Shown here in pieces: positions 36,770-47,708 of a DNA stretch of 64,000 nucleotides. The stretch spans positions 18,466,213-18,530,212 of the forward strand of contig OZ234493.1 of the NCBI GenBank assembly GCA_965153455.1. Direction: 5' to 3'. The number at the start of each line of letters is the position of its first letter. The stretch's first letter is position 1. The position numbers and the translations under genes were made by a program. The notes under the pieces are model-generated. The model did no database searches. It saw nothing but the letters and a program-made list of their open reading frames with translations, and was not told the origin of the DNA. The stretch is from Sphagnum compactum. Its lineage: Eukaryota; Bryophyta; Sphagnopsida; Sphagnales.

Positions 36770-37128
36770 GAGCATCTCTAGCGGTGGTCAGTATGTGATC
36801 CTGCACAGTAAAAATGGATGAAGAAAATTCAACATATGCCGGTTCAATTCAGGAAAATGGTTTTGGCTCAGCATAATTGCTCACGTTGCCGTGGCTGGTA
36901 AAAGGCTCAGCAGTGCTGTGCACCTGCAAAAAAGAGTATAGTAAATATGATCTAACTGCTACTCAGTGTTTCTGATTCGCCCATCATAATGATTGGTCCA
37001 GGTGGTGTGTTATTAGTAGGCCCCCAGCTTTTTGCTGTCCCCGTTTCAGTTTTATTGGTGGGGTTGCAAAAGGGAAATGTGAAAAATATTTTCGCAGGGT
37101 CACATACTGAGCACCGCTGGAGATGCTT
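36770..37128. mobile_element. Tourist-like MITE with TAA target duplication
   Basis: The left end is GAGCATCTCTAGCGGTGGTC, continuing to AGTATGTGATCCTGC. The reverse complement of the right end is AAGCATCTCCAGCGGTGCTC, continuing to AGTATGTGACCCTGC. TAA flanks both sides (36767-36769 and 37129-37131). TIRs starting GAGCATCTC with a 3-bp TAA/TTA duplication fit the PIF/Harbinger-Tourist superfamily; this assignment is inference. The element is 359 bp with no coding capacity. A second, inverted and end-truncated copy lies at 39544-39893. Confidence 0.82.
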
Positions 37129-37651
37129 TAAATGCAATCCACAAAACCTGGCCAAATTTTGGTGGGGGAAAATTCCCAAAATAAGGGGGCCATGACATAA
37201 TGGGCCAATAGGTATGTGAGTTTGGTGACTGGTCCATCTGACAGGGCAGTACTGGGAAATAATAGTGGATAGATTGTAATGCCCAGATTTTGATGTCCTT
37301 CCAAAGTGCTTATTGATTGTGCCAAGTGGCTTGGTATGCTAGTTCTTAGCCTCTTGTATAGCTCAAAATATGCTTTAGAATGATGGAACCCTGGTAAACT
37401 CCATTAAACTAAACACCGAGGAAAGCGAGGGAAGGAAGAACAATGAGAGAGGACTCAAGTCTGGCCAGAAGAGGAAAACCCAAAGTGGGTCACAAACTTT
37501 TAAAATGTGATTGAAAGTTAGGAGATACTTCGTGCCCACTTTTCCAAGGTGTATACAATTCCTTGTATAGCTGAATCTGTTTTGAAACATTGAAAGAACC
37601 AAACATAAGGACTAGAACCAAAGGTATTAAGGGTACTTCGTGCCCACTTCC

Positions 37652-37930
37652 AATGTGTGAACAAGTCCTTTGAAAGCAGTAAGACTTGACAATGTGTGAA
37701 CAAGTCCTTTGAAAGCAATAAGATTGACAATTTGTGAACAAGTCCTTTGAAAGCAATAAGACTAACAATTTGTGAACAAGTACTTTGAAAGCGATAAGAC
37801 TGACAATGTGTGAACAAGTCCTTTGAAAGCAGTAAGACTGACAATGTGTGAACAAGTGCTTTGAAAGCAATAAGACTGACAAATTGTGAACAAGTCCTTT
37901 GAAAGCAGTAAGACTGACAATTCGAGAACC
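37652..37930. repeat. 38-bp tandem repeat, about 7 copies
   Basis: The unit begins AATGTGTGAACAAGTCCTTT and ends GAAAGCAATAAGACTGAC. Units start near 37652 and every 38 bases to about 37918, with a degenerate trailing piece. Copies differ by a few substitutions. Because 38 is not divisible by 3, the minus-strand frame shifts in phase each unit, yet it stays open through the array; this creates a spurious 158-codon ORF (37490-37966). Confidence 0.92.
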
Positions 37931-37934
37931 TCGC

Positions 37935-39540
37935 AATATCAAATTTTTAGTGGCAGGGATGTGCATTTCTCAATACTCTTTAGTGGTGCTTTTTGACAGG
38001 CATTGCCAACCTTTTGTACTATGGGTCTTATCGTCTTCTCCAGTTCTCCCAGTTTGATAGGGTGGCTAACAAAAAACCAACTTCTATTTTGGCAGATTCA
38101 TAAAGTTATTCCTTCGTCTTAGGCTCCACTCCCTATAATTCATTCTCATAATTTTTTCTTAGTTTTTCTCCTCATTCTCTAAAATTTCATAAGATTTAAT
38201 ATTTAGATTATTTTTCAAAAAAATCATATAAGACATTCATTTATTCCCAATAATATAAATATATAATTAATATAAAATTGAATAAATAATAATTACAAAA
38301 ATTGTGTTCATTAAGAAGTTTAAATACAACTAGGAGGTTATTCCAAATGGTCATAACACATTCATAATATGATTTTTAGGTCCTACATGTTCTAAGTTCT
38401 AAGTACACTCTTAATGGAGTTTGCTAGGGTTTCATTGTCTAAGTTCTTACACACACAAAATTGCAAGCATTGTGAAAGGCAATCATGTGATTACCTCTTC
38501 ACATAACCAAATTGATGAGTAAGCTCAGATCTCAATGGGCAAAAGCTATTCTGAAATCATTCGGATGTAAGTAGTTTTGCCTTCTTCCCCCTTTCTCCAA
38601 TCCCTTTGTCCTCTTTCCCTCAGTTGCTTATGTTTTGTCTCATTTCAATAATGTGATCATCATCAACAACTGAACCATGACAAAGCAATAGACACCCTCA
38701 CCTCTCATCACATATTTGTATGCTTTGATAATGAGAGGTGAAAGTTCCTAGCCTTCCGTAGACTTTAATTGAACCCTCACCTTGAATTGATACCAGCTGC
38801 ATAACAGCATATGACATCGTATTATGATTATTGAAGGTAGTCTATCACATCCCCATGTTAGGAAGTCACATTCTGTATTATTCTTTGAGCTCTCCTACCC
38901 AATGAATCCAAGTATCAACCTTCTCGATACTTCATATCCAATATTAAATCAATCCAATCCTTAGTTAATGCCTTTGAAGGTGTTATATATCAACCGACAA
39001 ATCATATACTTGCCCAACATTGATTTGTATTTTGTATGCTGGTAGGAGTGTGGGTGCTAGTTGACTTAGGGGACATGCAAGTAAAAAGCGTAGTTTTTTC
39101 CTTTCAAAGGAAAGGGCATTGGGGCAAAAAATTTGTTGGATTTTGGTGTTTGGAATGTCATCTAAATTGGTTTCCAACATACCAAAGTTCCACTCTTCGT
39201 AACCATGGGTCAGTCAAAAGTGAAACATTACAATCATTCTATTCTGGGAGTGTCCAAAATGTGAACATATTTTGGGAGACAAGCTAATAGAAGAGAGTGA
39301 CTGATCACAAAATGATTGTTTTTTGAACTTGGGGTGTCCAAAAAGCTAATCTAGATCTATTAAGGAAGGTAGTATCTTGCAACCTTAATTTTCAGAAAAA
39401 TTTCAACCTCTAAAAATTAGGGTAGGCTTTTCCGCCTGCCCACCCTTCTCCAGCCATAAAAAGAAACCTGCCCTACTTTTCAAAGGATGTGAGAGTTCAA
39501 AAGATATCCTAGAAGATATCAGTGCCTGACAATAGTTGTC
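37935..39540. other. Intergenic, no gene seen
   Basis: AT-rich to mixed composition. ORFs of 65-83 codons at 38983-39287 overlap on opposite strands and show no domain. No RNA gene or element end was recognised. Confidence 0.5.
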
Positions 39541-39543
39541 TAA

Positions 39544-39893
39544 GAGCATCTCCAGCGATGCTCAGCATGTGACCCTGTGAAAATATTTTTCACATCCAGG
39601 TTTAGTTATGTACTCTTTTGCAACCCCACCAGTAAAACTGAAATTGGGGACAGCAAATAGGTGAGCGACTACTAATAGCAAACCACATGGACCAATGATT
39701 ATGATGGGCCAAGCAGAAACACTGAGTAGCAGTTACATCATATTTATTACACTCTTCTCTGCAGTGCACACTGCTGATGCGTGTCGTACCAACTACGCAA
39801 TTATGCTGAACCAAAACCATTTTCTTGAATCAAACTGGTACAGATTGGATTTCCTTCATCCTTTTTTACTGTGCAGGATCACATATTGGATCA
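39544..39893. mobile_element. Tourist-like MITE, inverted and truncated copy
   Basis: It starts with TAA (39541-39543) then GAGCATCTCCAGCGATGCTC, and runs through GCAACCCCACCAGTAAAACT and TACTGTGCAGGATCACATAT. These match the element at 36770-37128 read in reverse. The final ~25 bases of the second TIR are missing: similarity stops at about 39893, where the decayed coding region begins. Confidence 0.8.
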
Positions 39894-39899
39894 TTCAAA

Positions 39900-42136
39900 G
39901 ATTCTTTTACCAATTGAAAGGCTCCAAACGAAAAGCAAACAGGTTGTTAGGATAGATCAATTATTGATTACCTTGACTGGAATGATTGCTCACGAGCATG
40001 AGAATGAAAGTTTTTTCAACACTCCAAAGAATTTTAGTCAAATGACTCTAATTTCACTATTGGATTTCTTTAAAATTGTTTAGAACTTTAAAGAAAAAAC
40101 TAGTTCACAAGTCATAAAAGTTATTGAATCATGAGCTACAAAATGAATTCTTTGAATAATTAATGTGGAGTTCTCAATGTGTGAAGGCATTGAAGGTGCA
40201 TGAGCAATTTGTTAATGCAAAACCATTACTTAAAAAATAGTTCCAAATGGACAACTATGTGTCAAAAGACAATAAAAATCAACACTTGCTTGTTTTTATG
40301 TCATTACTAACAACCAAGGAGGTGTTTGAAGAGTTGTGGTTGGGCTTCCTTGTTGTTGATCATATGCATGAAAACATTGATGAAAGTTTTAACTAAATTT
40401 TGTTAAAACAATTGAAAGAACAAAATGACCATGTGTTGGTAGATTTGATGAAAGCTTTTATGGTTTTGCTATTCATCCCCCAACTCATACAAGAAATTCT
40501 TGATTTCAAATCTTGGGTTCTAGGCTATTTGAAAATTGATTTGGATGACCCTAAGGTATTAATTGGACATATAGATATGCATTAGTTTTTTATGCAATTT
40601 TTTTGGGTGGTGATGCAATACAAGGTGTTGGCAACTAATTTGATGTGGAGTTCCAAAGACATTGGCCTTGAAATTCAGTTATGAAATCTAATAATCAAGG
40701 TTTAATTAAGCTACCAAGTGGAGTTCCAATAACCAATAACCAAGTTGGGTTCCAGCATGGCAAATTAGACTATTCATGTTCTTTGCAGCATAAATGAAAA
40801 GTAACTATCAAGTAGGCTTTGATATGTTGAACTTAAACATATAGTTTAGTTCAATGATTATTAAAAACAATTTTTTCAACTTTGTTAAAATTTTAAGTGA
40901 AAACTCCATGTTTAAAATAGGTTTAAATATATATTCATTGAAATTCAAGAAAAATTCAATGTATTCTAACTAGGTTGTAAATAGATGAAATACTACATTT
41001 TTGAATTTTTGAATTAATGGGGTCCTAAAATATACTTGTGGCTGCTCATTTTTTTCACATTCTAATCAAAATATATCTAGTTTGTAATATAAAAATAGGT
41101 TTGAAAAAAATGTTCGTTAATCAATTTCGAACATACATCTTACTTACTTTTATTATACGGAAGTTCTAAAAAATTATACTCAACTTACCATAAACCCAAT
41201 GGAGGCATAGATGTTTTCAAAATGAAACATAAAAAGTTTTCCAATCTATTTTCTTGTGATTATGTAGAAAACTATCATATTTTCAATGGGATTTTAGGTG
41301 GATGTATTTTTTGGTCTAATTTACCATAATTGGACCCAATTACCAAATGGAGTTCCAAAGCCTATTCCATTTTTTCCTATTTGGGGTAGTGACACCTCAA
41401 AATCAATAGGGTTTTTTTTTTCATTAATAGTAATATTTCAAAGTATTTGGAGTTTTGGAAGCTAAACATTATGAGAAATGCGATGTATACAAAGGCCATA
41501 GGTCCTCATATTGAATATAAGGAGGGTATTTTAGAATCACATTTGTCAAAACCACTTCCAAAGCAAAGTCCCATCTTGTTGGAAGGTTTTGAACCATTTA
41601 GCAATTGGAAGGTTAATCATGTGCAATTTTTTTTCAACTCCACCTCTCCTTGAGGATCAAGAAGATCCAATTATCCCTTCGTATTGTGGGCCTAAGAGTA
41701 TGAAACCATCTTTGAATAAGTAGTAGCTTACACTCCCTTTAGATATTTACATGAAAAAAACTTTATTCTTGTTCACCCATCAAATTTTGAAATGTACCCA
41801 ACATGGATGGGAAAAGTGCATAGTGACGTTGTCAAGTATGGGAATGACAAGCATTATAGAATGGTGCATGTTCAATGGTACGTGCCTTTCAAAAAAGGAG
41901 CACACAATCCTGTAGACTTCTACCAAAATTGTTGGCAAGGAAGGTGGAAATGTAACTTAGTAGACCCAATGCAATGGGTGGACATTGATTCAATTGCATT
42001 TTCATTTCTTGTTAGGAAAAATGCAACCATGAACAACACCATAACAATTAGTGATGTGCATGGTAGTTGGGCTAAAACAAACATTGATGTGGTTAATGTA
42101 GTAACCACATATAAGTTTGATCATCATGACAATTAA
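39900..42136 (+). pseudogene. Decayed unrecognised coding region, W-rich C-terminal part
   Basis: Several consecutive plus-strand frames look like fragments of one former protein. They lie at about 39871-40083 (RLQTKSKQVVRIDQLLITLT...), its continuation to about 40230 through several in-frame TGA codons, 40240-40585 (LKEQNDHVLVDLMKAFMVLL...), 41500-41640 (LLEGFEPFSNWKVNHVQFF), 41640-41720 (EDQEDPIIPSYCGPKSMKP) and 41792-42136. The last piece, 114 codons, is rich in Trp/Asp: HYRMVHVQWYVPFKKG, FYQNCWQGRWKCNL, DPMQWVDIDSIAFSF. I do not recognise the family. A ~591-bp TIR element (40747-41337) interrupts the region. A former transposon gene is likely but not shown; the joining of the pieces is inference. 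Confidence 0.5.
40747..41337. mobile_element. ~591-bp TIR element, copy Y of an unrecognised family
   Basis: The left end GGGTTCCAGCATGGCAAATT continues to AGAC. The reverse complement of the right end is GGGTCCAATTATGGTAAATT, continuing to AGAC. Its size, TIR layout and right half agree with copy X at 19591-20186. Flanking tetramers are AGTT and AATT. ACCAAGTGGAGTTCCAA (about 40716) and ACCAAATGGAGTTCCAA (about 41343) also flank it. No coding potential. Confidence 0.62.
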
Positions 42137-42139
42137 AAT

Positions 42140-45100
42140 GATTTGTTACTTGATTAATTTCTTAGTCTTGTGGATTCTAATGATTAAACTTTCAATTTCA
42201 AGTTGTCCTGATGAATGTTGTTGGTGATATCAATAGATTTTGGTGGCCATTAGATAGTAAATTTATTATAAATTTACCACAACAATGATTTCAATTATCA
42301 AATTTTTAATATAATTAAAATGTCAAAATTTTTGAATTAAAGTTTTTAAATAATGTAATTTGAGTAACATTCAACAGTGCAATTGTGTTTTGGACTTTAA
42401 GATTTGAAAATATATTACTAAGTAGTCCATTATTGAGAAATATGTATTAATGATGATTGCTTGCGATTTTGAAAATGAAAATTTGTTGGCCACCTTGTAT
42501 AATTGTATTTTGCTCACTTATTACTTTGTATGTTTCACTTTACTAAATGTAAATCATCTATGTTATTATGGGTCCATTCATGGTTGGGGTACCAAAAAAG
42601 GAAAAAAAATTTAAGGATTTTTTAAAGCTATTTTTTACAAATAACATTTACATGAAACAAACTTAAGTGAGAAAAATTGAATAGTCCAATATAAGATAAT
42701 TCATGTGTTCATGGTGATTTTTCACAATCATACATAATTGTGTATGAATATTTTAATTTAATGCTAGAAATGCAGGAAATCCCAAAATGAGTTTCAATGG
42801 ACAACCAAACATGTTTTTTGGCATGTTTATTTCCTTCACATGTGACCTACATCTAAAGCTAGACATTTTGAATCCATTGAACATATTTTTTTTATCAAAT
42901 GGTTTAAAAAATGAATCATTATTTCACAATAATTGAACTTACTGACAATGAATACTTTAAATTTTTAATGCACATACTATATTTTTAATAAGAAACTTTA
43001 ATATTAGAGACTTATGCATATTTTATATTAATTATATATATATTTCAAAATATACATAACCTTATGTGTGAACTAATTTAATTTATAATTTTTACTCGAC
43101 AACCAATATATTGCACCTTATTCCTTACTTACATATATTTTTTTTGTTTTGAGAGGTGTTCCCCCAAGGCTAGGTAATAGGTAGGATATATATTAAATAG
43201 TATGTAGGTGGGTTAAGTAGTAAATATTTTATTGTGTTGATATGTGATAATGTTTTTGTGCATAAAACAAAAGATGTGATAGTGTTAGATAGTGTTGTAG
43301 TGTTTTGCTTTCATTATAATTTATGTCATATCTTTTGTTTACAATTTGGATTTTGTGAAACATATAATTAGGTGAAAGAAAGGACTACTCATAGTATGTA
43401 GTCATGCCAAGGTTAAAGTCCTTTTCAAGGATTGCATTTTTCACATGGCAATTTTCTATCGGTTTATATTGCATTTTTAACACAGTTTTTAAAACTAAAT
43501 ATCAAATTTGAGGCCAGATATAACATACAACATGATAAAAACTCAAATTGTTTTTCCTCAAGCTTTACATTATAGTCAAATCTATAACTTTACTTTGAAC
43601 CATGATTACAAATTCAAAACTATAATAGTGTTAAAAAGACATTCAAGTATTAAAATCTAAAAAGACACATGTATTTCAATTTTTTGAGTTTTGAACACAT
43701 GGATCCCTTCTTGTGGAATATATTAAAGTTCACAAAAAAATTGAAATTATTTGGTGAACATTTGATAAGGGAAAAATATTTTTTATACAAAAAACCCACA
43801 TGTCCACATGCATTTCTTAAGTGCTTTAAACATATAAAAGAACTTCTGAAACATGGTGAATTTTCATAAAAAAATTGTAGCACAAATTTGAAAGTATAAA
43901 AAAAAAATTATTATTATTATTTTTTTGACATATATTGTTCCCATGGTGATTTTGCAAATTTTCAAAAAATAGTTTTTAAGGACTATCCACACATTGTTAG
44001 CTCCTTTTTTCCTACTTTCACCCCATTAGGGATGAATCACTCAAAAGGGCTTGTGACCATGAACAATTTTCTTTAAAGATTCTACCTACCTACTTAGTTA
44101 TTTAAGTTTATAATTTATACCCATTCACCTATTTTAAACCTAACCTAATTTAGTCTAGGATTGTTGGGTGGATTAGATTGCCACATGGATATCTTTTAGT
44201 CAATTATAAAACACTTTGTGTGATTACATGTTTTAATCATAAACCTAGTCACAAATGACCATGCCACATAGGTTGGATGTTAGTTGGATGAAAAATTGAT
44301 ATTAATTGCACCTCGATGCAACTGTCATTTTGATTGAGTGCCACATAAATTTTTTGCAATTAAAATTCTTATGTGGCTTGTCCAAAGCAACTAGACACTA
44401 TAATAGTTGCATGTGGCATTTGCAATTAAAAATAAATTGTAAAACTAGTTGTTAATATGAGAATTCTGTGTCATGATTGAAAAAAAAACATAATCATAAT
44501 TTTTATGATTATGACCCTAGATGTATCTTACATTGCAAAGTCCACCTTCGATTGAATATTGATGTTTTTAGTGTAATTTTTTCAAATTTGAATAAATTAA
44601 AATATAAGTTTGAATTTTTCATCTCAATTTTACTAAATTTTCCAAATGCATTTGAGTTGTATACAACAAGCCTTAACCAAGTGATATAAAAAACCATTGT
44701 TACTTCCATAAAAAACCATTTTACTAACACTTGATACCTTTCCATTATGAGATTGTGAATAGATGTTCAATCAAGCCATGGTTGAGGTTTGTACTTGAAA
44801 TGTGAAGCTATGTTTTGTGCACCTATTTTCCATGGCATGTTGCTAGATAACATTGTGCCAACATAGGCTTACTGCCAACTTTTCTATAGGTCACCAGTAT
44901 CCATAGCTAGCATGCATTAGAGATGGAGCTTTAATAGCCAATTTGTATATATAGAATAAAATGTTATACATATTGTCAGGATGAATTTTGTATTGTTTTC
45001 CTCAATTTCCCAAGGCCACTCTGAACATAATGGCAATAACCAGAGAATTTTTGAAATAGTTTTCAGTATTCATCAAATGTGTTCCTTTAATTCAAATGTA

Positions 45101-45340
45101 TTGCCACCTACACCACAACCCAAAAAAGCGAAAAAAAACTTAGCTAATGTGCATGAAGAACAAATAGAGATTAAAGGGGCAAGCCCTTTGGTGGGGCATT
45201 CCCAAAATAAGGAGCCATTGTAGCCAAGTCCGGCCCCACATTTCAAGAATGTTCCCCTCCCTTGGGTTTACTTGAAAGGGAGGTCATCTTGAACCTAAAC
45301 CAAAGTAGATCACATGGCATATTCCTTAAAAGTGGGCAGG
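42140..45340. other. Intergenic AT-rich DNA, no gene seen
   Basis: Strongly AT-rich with short frames only. ORFs such as 43650-43883 and 43669-43869 overlap antisense to each other and are compositional. No RNA gene or mobile-element end was identified. Confidence 0.5.
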
Positions 45341-45343
45341 ACC

Positions 45344-46398
45344 TTTCACCTATAAAGAGGTGTAAGATTCCTCCCATCTTGGAGTAGGTGCAATATTCCT
45401 CTTATTTTCTTAAGCGGATATCAATGCATGCAAGGTGCCCCTCCCTCCAAAGTTCAAATGCATTAGGATATGTTGTTGGACGCAGGATGATTGTGTGGCA
45501 AGGGAGTTGCCAAGTGAAGTGCGGTTGACGGAATCTCGCGGTGGAGTGGTGAAGCAGATAAGTAATGTGGTTTTGGTTTTTGGAGGTAGAGTAGAGTTTT
45601 TCAAGAAGTGGGATTAGATCTCGATCTCCGACTGAAGTACAAGAAAATCCGCTGTGCAAGGTACTTAGGGAGGCAGAAATTCAGTCTAAGGGTTGGTTTT
45701 GAGGGTTGATAAGGGGGATGATGAAAAGTTTAGAGGTCTCGAGAGTGGCCAAAAATTCTTTCGCAAAGTGTGTGTTTTGGGTTGATTTGTATGAGGGTGT
45801 TGTTGGATTGCATTTCATGAGAGAGCACCCAAATTATTGGGAACTTCGAAGAACTGCAACAGTCCATTGATGTTACAGAATGGATCATATGAAAGAGGGT
45901 TGTGGTGTTTTGTAAGACTTGTGAGGCAATCATTGGGGGAGTTGTGAGGCAATCATTGTGAGGAAACATGTTTTCTTGTTTGTCAGATTAAGGGATGGTG
46001 TCAGGAACACTGGATTATGTAATCTGTTTGGGCTGAAGGATCTATGTTACCAAATGTAAACAAGAACTTGGGTTCTTGTGGTAGTTCAATGTAGTTTTGG
46101 GTTCGTGTGGTCTAAAGACTTTGAGAAGAAGGAAGGCCAGTGGGCTCAAGAGAGAGATAAGAGCAATCTGACCTTTAGAAGAAGGAAGGCCAGTGGGCTC
46201 AAGAGAGAGAGATCAGAGCAATCTGAGCGATCTGACCTCTTAGAAACCTGAAACTTCTTTTTGATGAAGAAAGTAGTGACTTAAGTGGTTATAAGACAGA
46301 ATTTAGGTGGCCACTGGCTCATGCTAGTGGGAAACTCTAAGAATGTATTACCATTCAATATATGTGTGATCTGTGTTCTGATTGTTATGTGCCCTAGT
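45344..46398 (+). repeat. LTR-like sequence (blocks A then B) of Ty3/gypsy-like remnant
   Basis: Block A (45344-45467) has the TATA box CTATAAAGAGG. Block B (45468-46398) ends in TGTGATCTGTGTTCTGATTG and TTATGTGCCCTAG, directly before the primer binding site. Both blocks occur at 33331-34352 in the opposite order. A ~60-bp internal duplication (GAAGGAAGGCCAGTGGGCTC twice, about 46130 and 46184) is present in this copy. The upstream boundary of the LTR is not certain and no matching 3' LTR is seen in the window. Confidence 0.65.
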
Positions 46399-46401
46399 TT
46401 T

Positions 46402-46413
46402 TGGTATCATAGT
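46402..46413 (+). other. Primer binding site, initiator tRNA-Met type
   Basis: TGGTATCATAGT closely resembles TGGTATCAGAGC, the usual plant retrotransposon primer site complementary to the 3' end of initiator tRNA-Met. It differs at two positions. It lies 3 bases after the end of LTR-like block B, as expected. Confidence 0.7.
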
Positions 46414-47708
46414 AGGTCGAATTAGGTATACAATCTATTAATTTGGAACAACATTATGTGTGGTGACAGGTTTTATGTCCCGGGAAGCTATGTCTGATTC
46501 TTATTCAGACCAGTTTGTTACTGATCTTCAGGCAATCCATGATCAGCAGATTGTTAGGAGCTTCAACAATTCTTCCAGTCAACCATTCCCTCAAGTTGGA
46601 TCTATTGTCTTAAGGTTGGTTGGATTTGGGGTGCTAACTATGGTGGGATTCAACCCTGTAGAGGCACAAATTGGAGACATTGCCGTCAAAGTCACACATA
46701 ATGGGTGTGTGTCTAGGGTGAGAGTGTGGGTGAAATTACAATATGGAGCAAGCGGCTGGTACAAAAGTGCAGAGTTGCAACAATAGTTCCACTTCACCTT
46801 GTACCTCACATAGATCCACCCACATTGTGTCAGATAGAGCCAAGGAAGTTCCTAGGGTTGGAGACATTTGGATACCTAATTCTGCGAGATCTCCTGATCA
46901 CTTCACCAGATTTTTCATGCCTAGAATTGAGGTCTTGTTCCAAGCAGGTGACAGGATTTTCAGAGTTGAGGCATTAAGTTTATCATCACGATTAGTGTGC
47001 TGGAGGCTTTGGCAAAATGTTGAGCTTTAGCAAGCATGGCAACTAAATAGCTCAAATGAGCAAACTTTTTCACCTTTGCCAATTGTTTTTCAGGATCTCA
47101 TTCCAGTGGTGGAAGGAGAGCAACAAGAGTTTTTTTATTAGATGAGTGCTGAATAACCTTTAAGTTCTATTTGGGAAGATGTCATGAATTCTAGAAACCC
47201 TTTAGAGTCATATCTTCTAAAAGATTGTTTCTTTCAAAAAGCATAATGCAAAGTTTGTAGTCACTAGATTAGTTGATTTTCATTAGTAACCTAGGTTGGA
47301 CTCTGTCATCGACTTTCTGAAAACTAAAATTTGTCTATCAGAGAGATTTTGATTCCTTTGCTAATGTGATAATTTGGATGAAGGCCAGATGTGGGAATAG
47401 GGTTGTCATGTAGTGTTTTTCTAGTGATGACATTTAGTGCTTATACACTGGATATATAGTATAAGTATGGTTGCTTGATGAGGTGACCTGATCCAAGTTT
47501 GAAGCACTAATACCTCACCTAAAACCCTTACCTTAGAACCTGTAATGACGACATAGGTAGAAGGAATACTTGATGTACTAAATACACTAAAGAAAGAAAA
47601 TGGATCAGTAAGGTTTGTGATCATGAAGGTTTCTACACTTGCAGAGATTCTCTTTAGACAATTTGTCCCAATAATTTTCACTATTTAATCTGAATCCAAC
47701 GAATCACC
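46414..47708 (+). other. Retroelement internal leader, decayed
   Basis: Between the primer site and the recognisable gag are open stretches at 46460-46786 and 46743-47030 and several stop-interrupted frames. They may be the former start of gag, but I see no domain that confirms this. Confidence 0.4.

Noticed and set aside
37652-37930. CRISPR-like array
   Set aside because: The units are contiguous 38-bp repeats without unique spacers, in a plant nuclear context. It is a minisatellite.
37490-37966. 158-codon minus-strand ORF
   Set aside because: It is produced by the 38-bp tandem repeat, which lacks stops in three phases; the peptide is just the repeat read in rotating frames.
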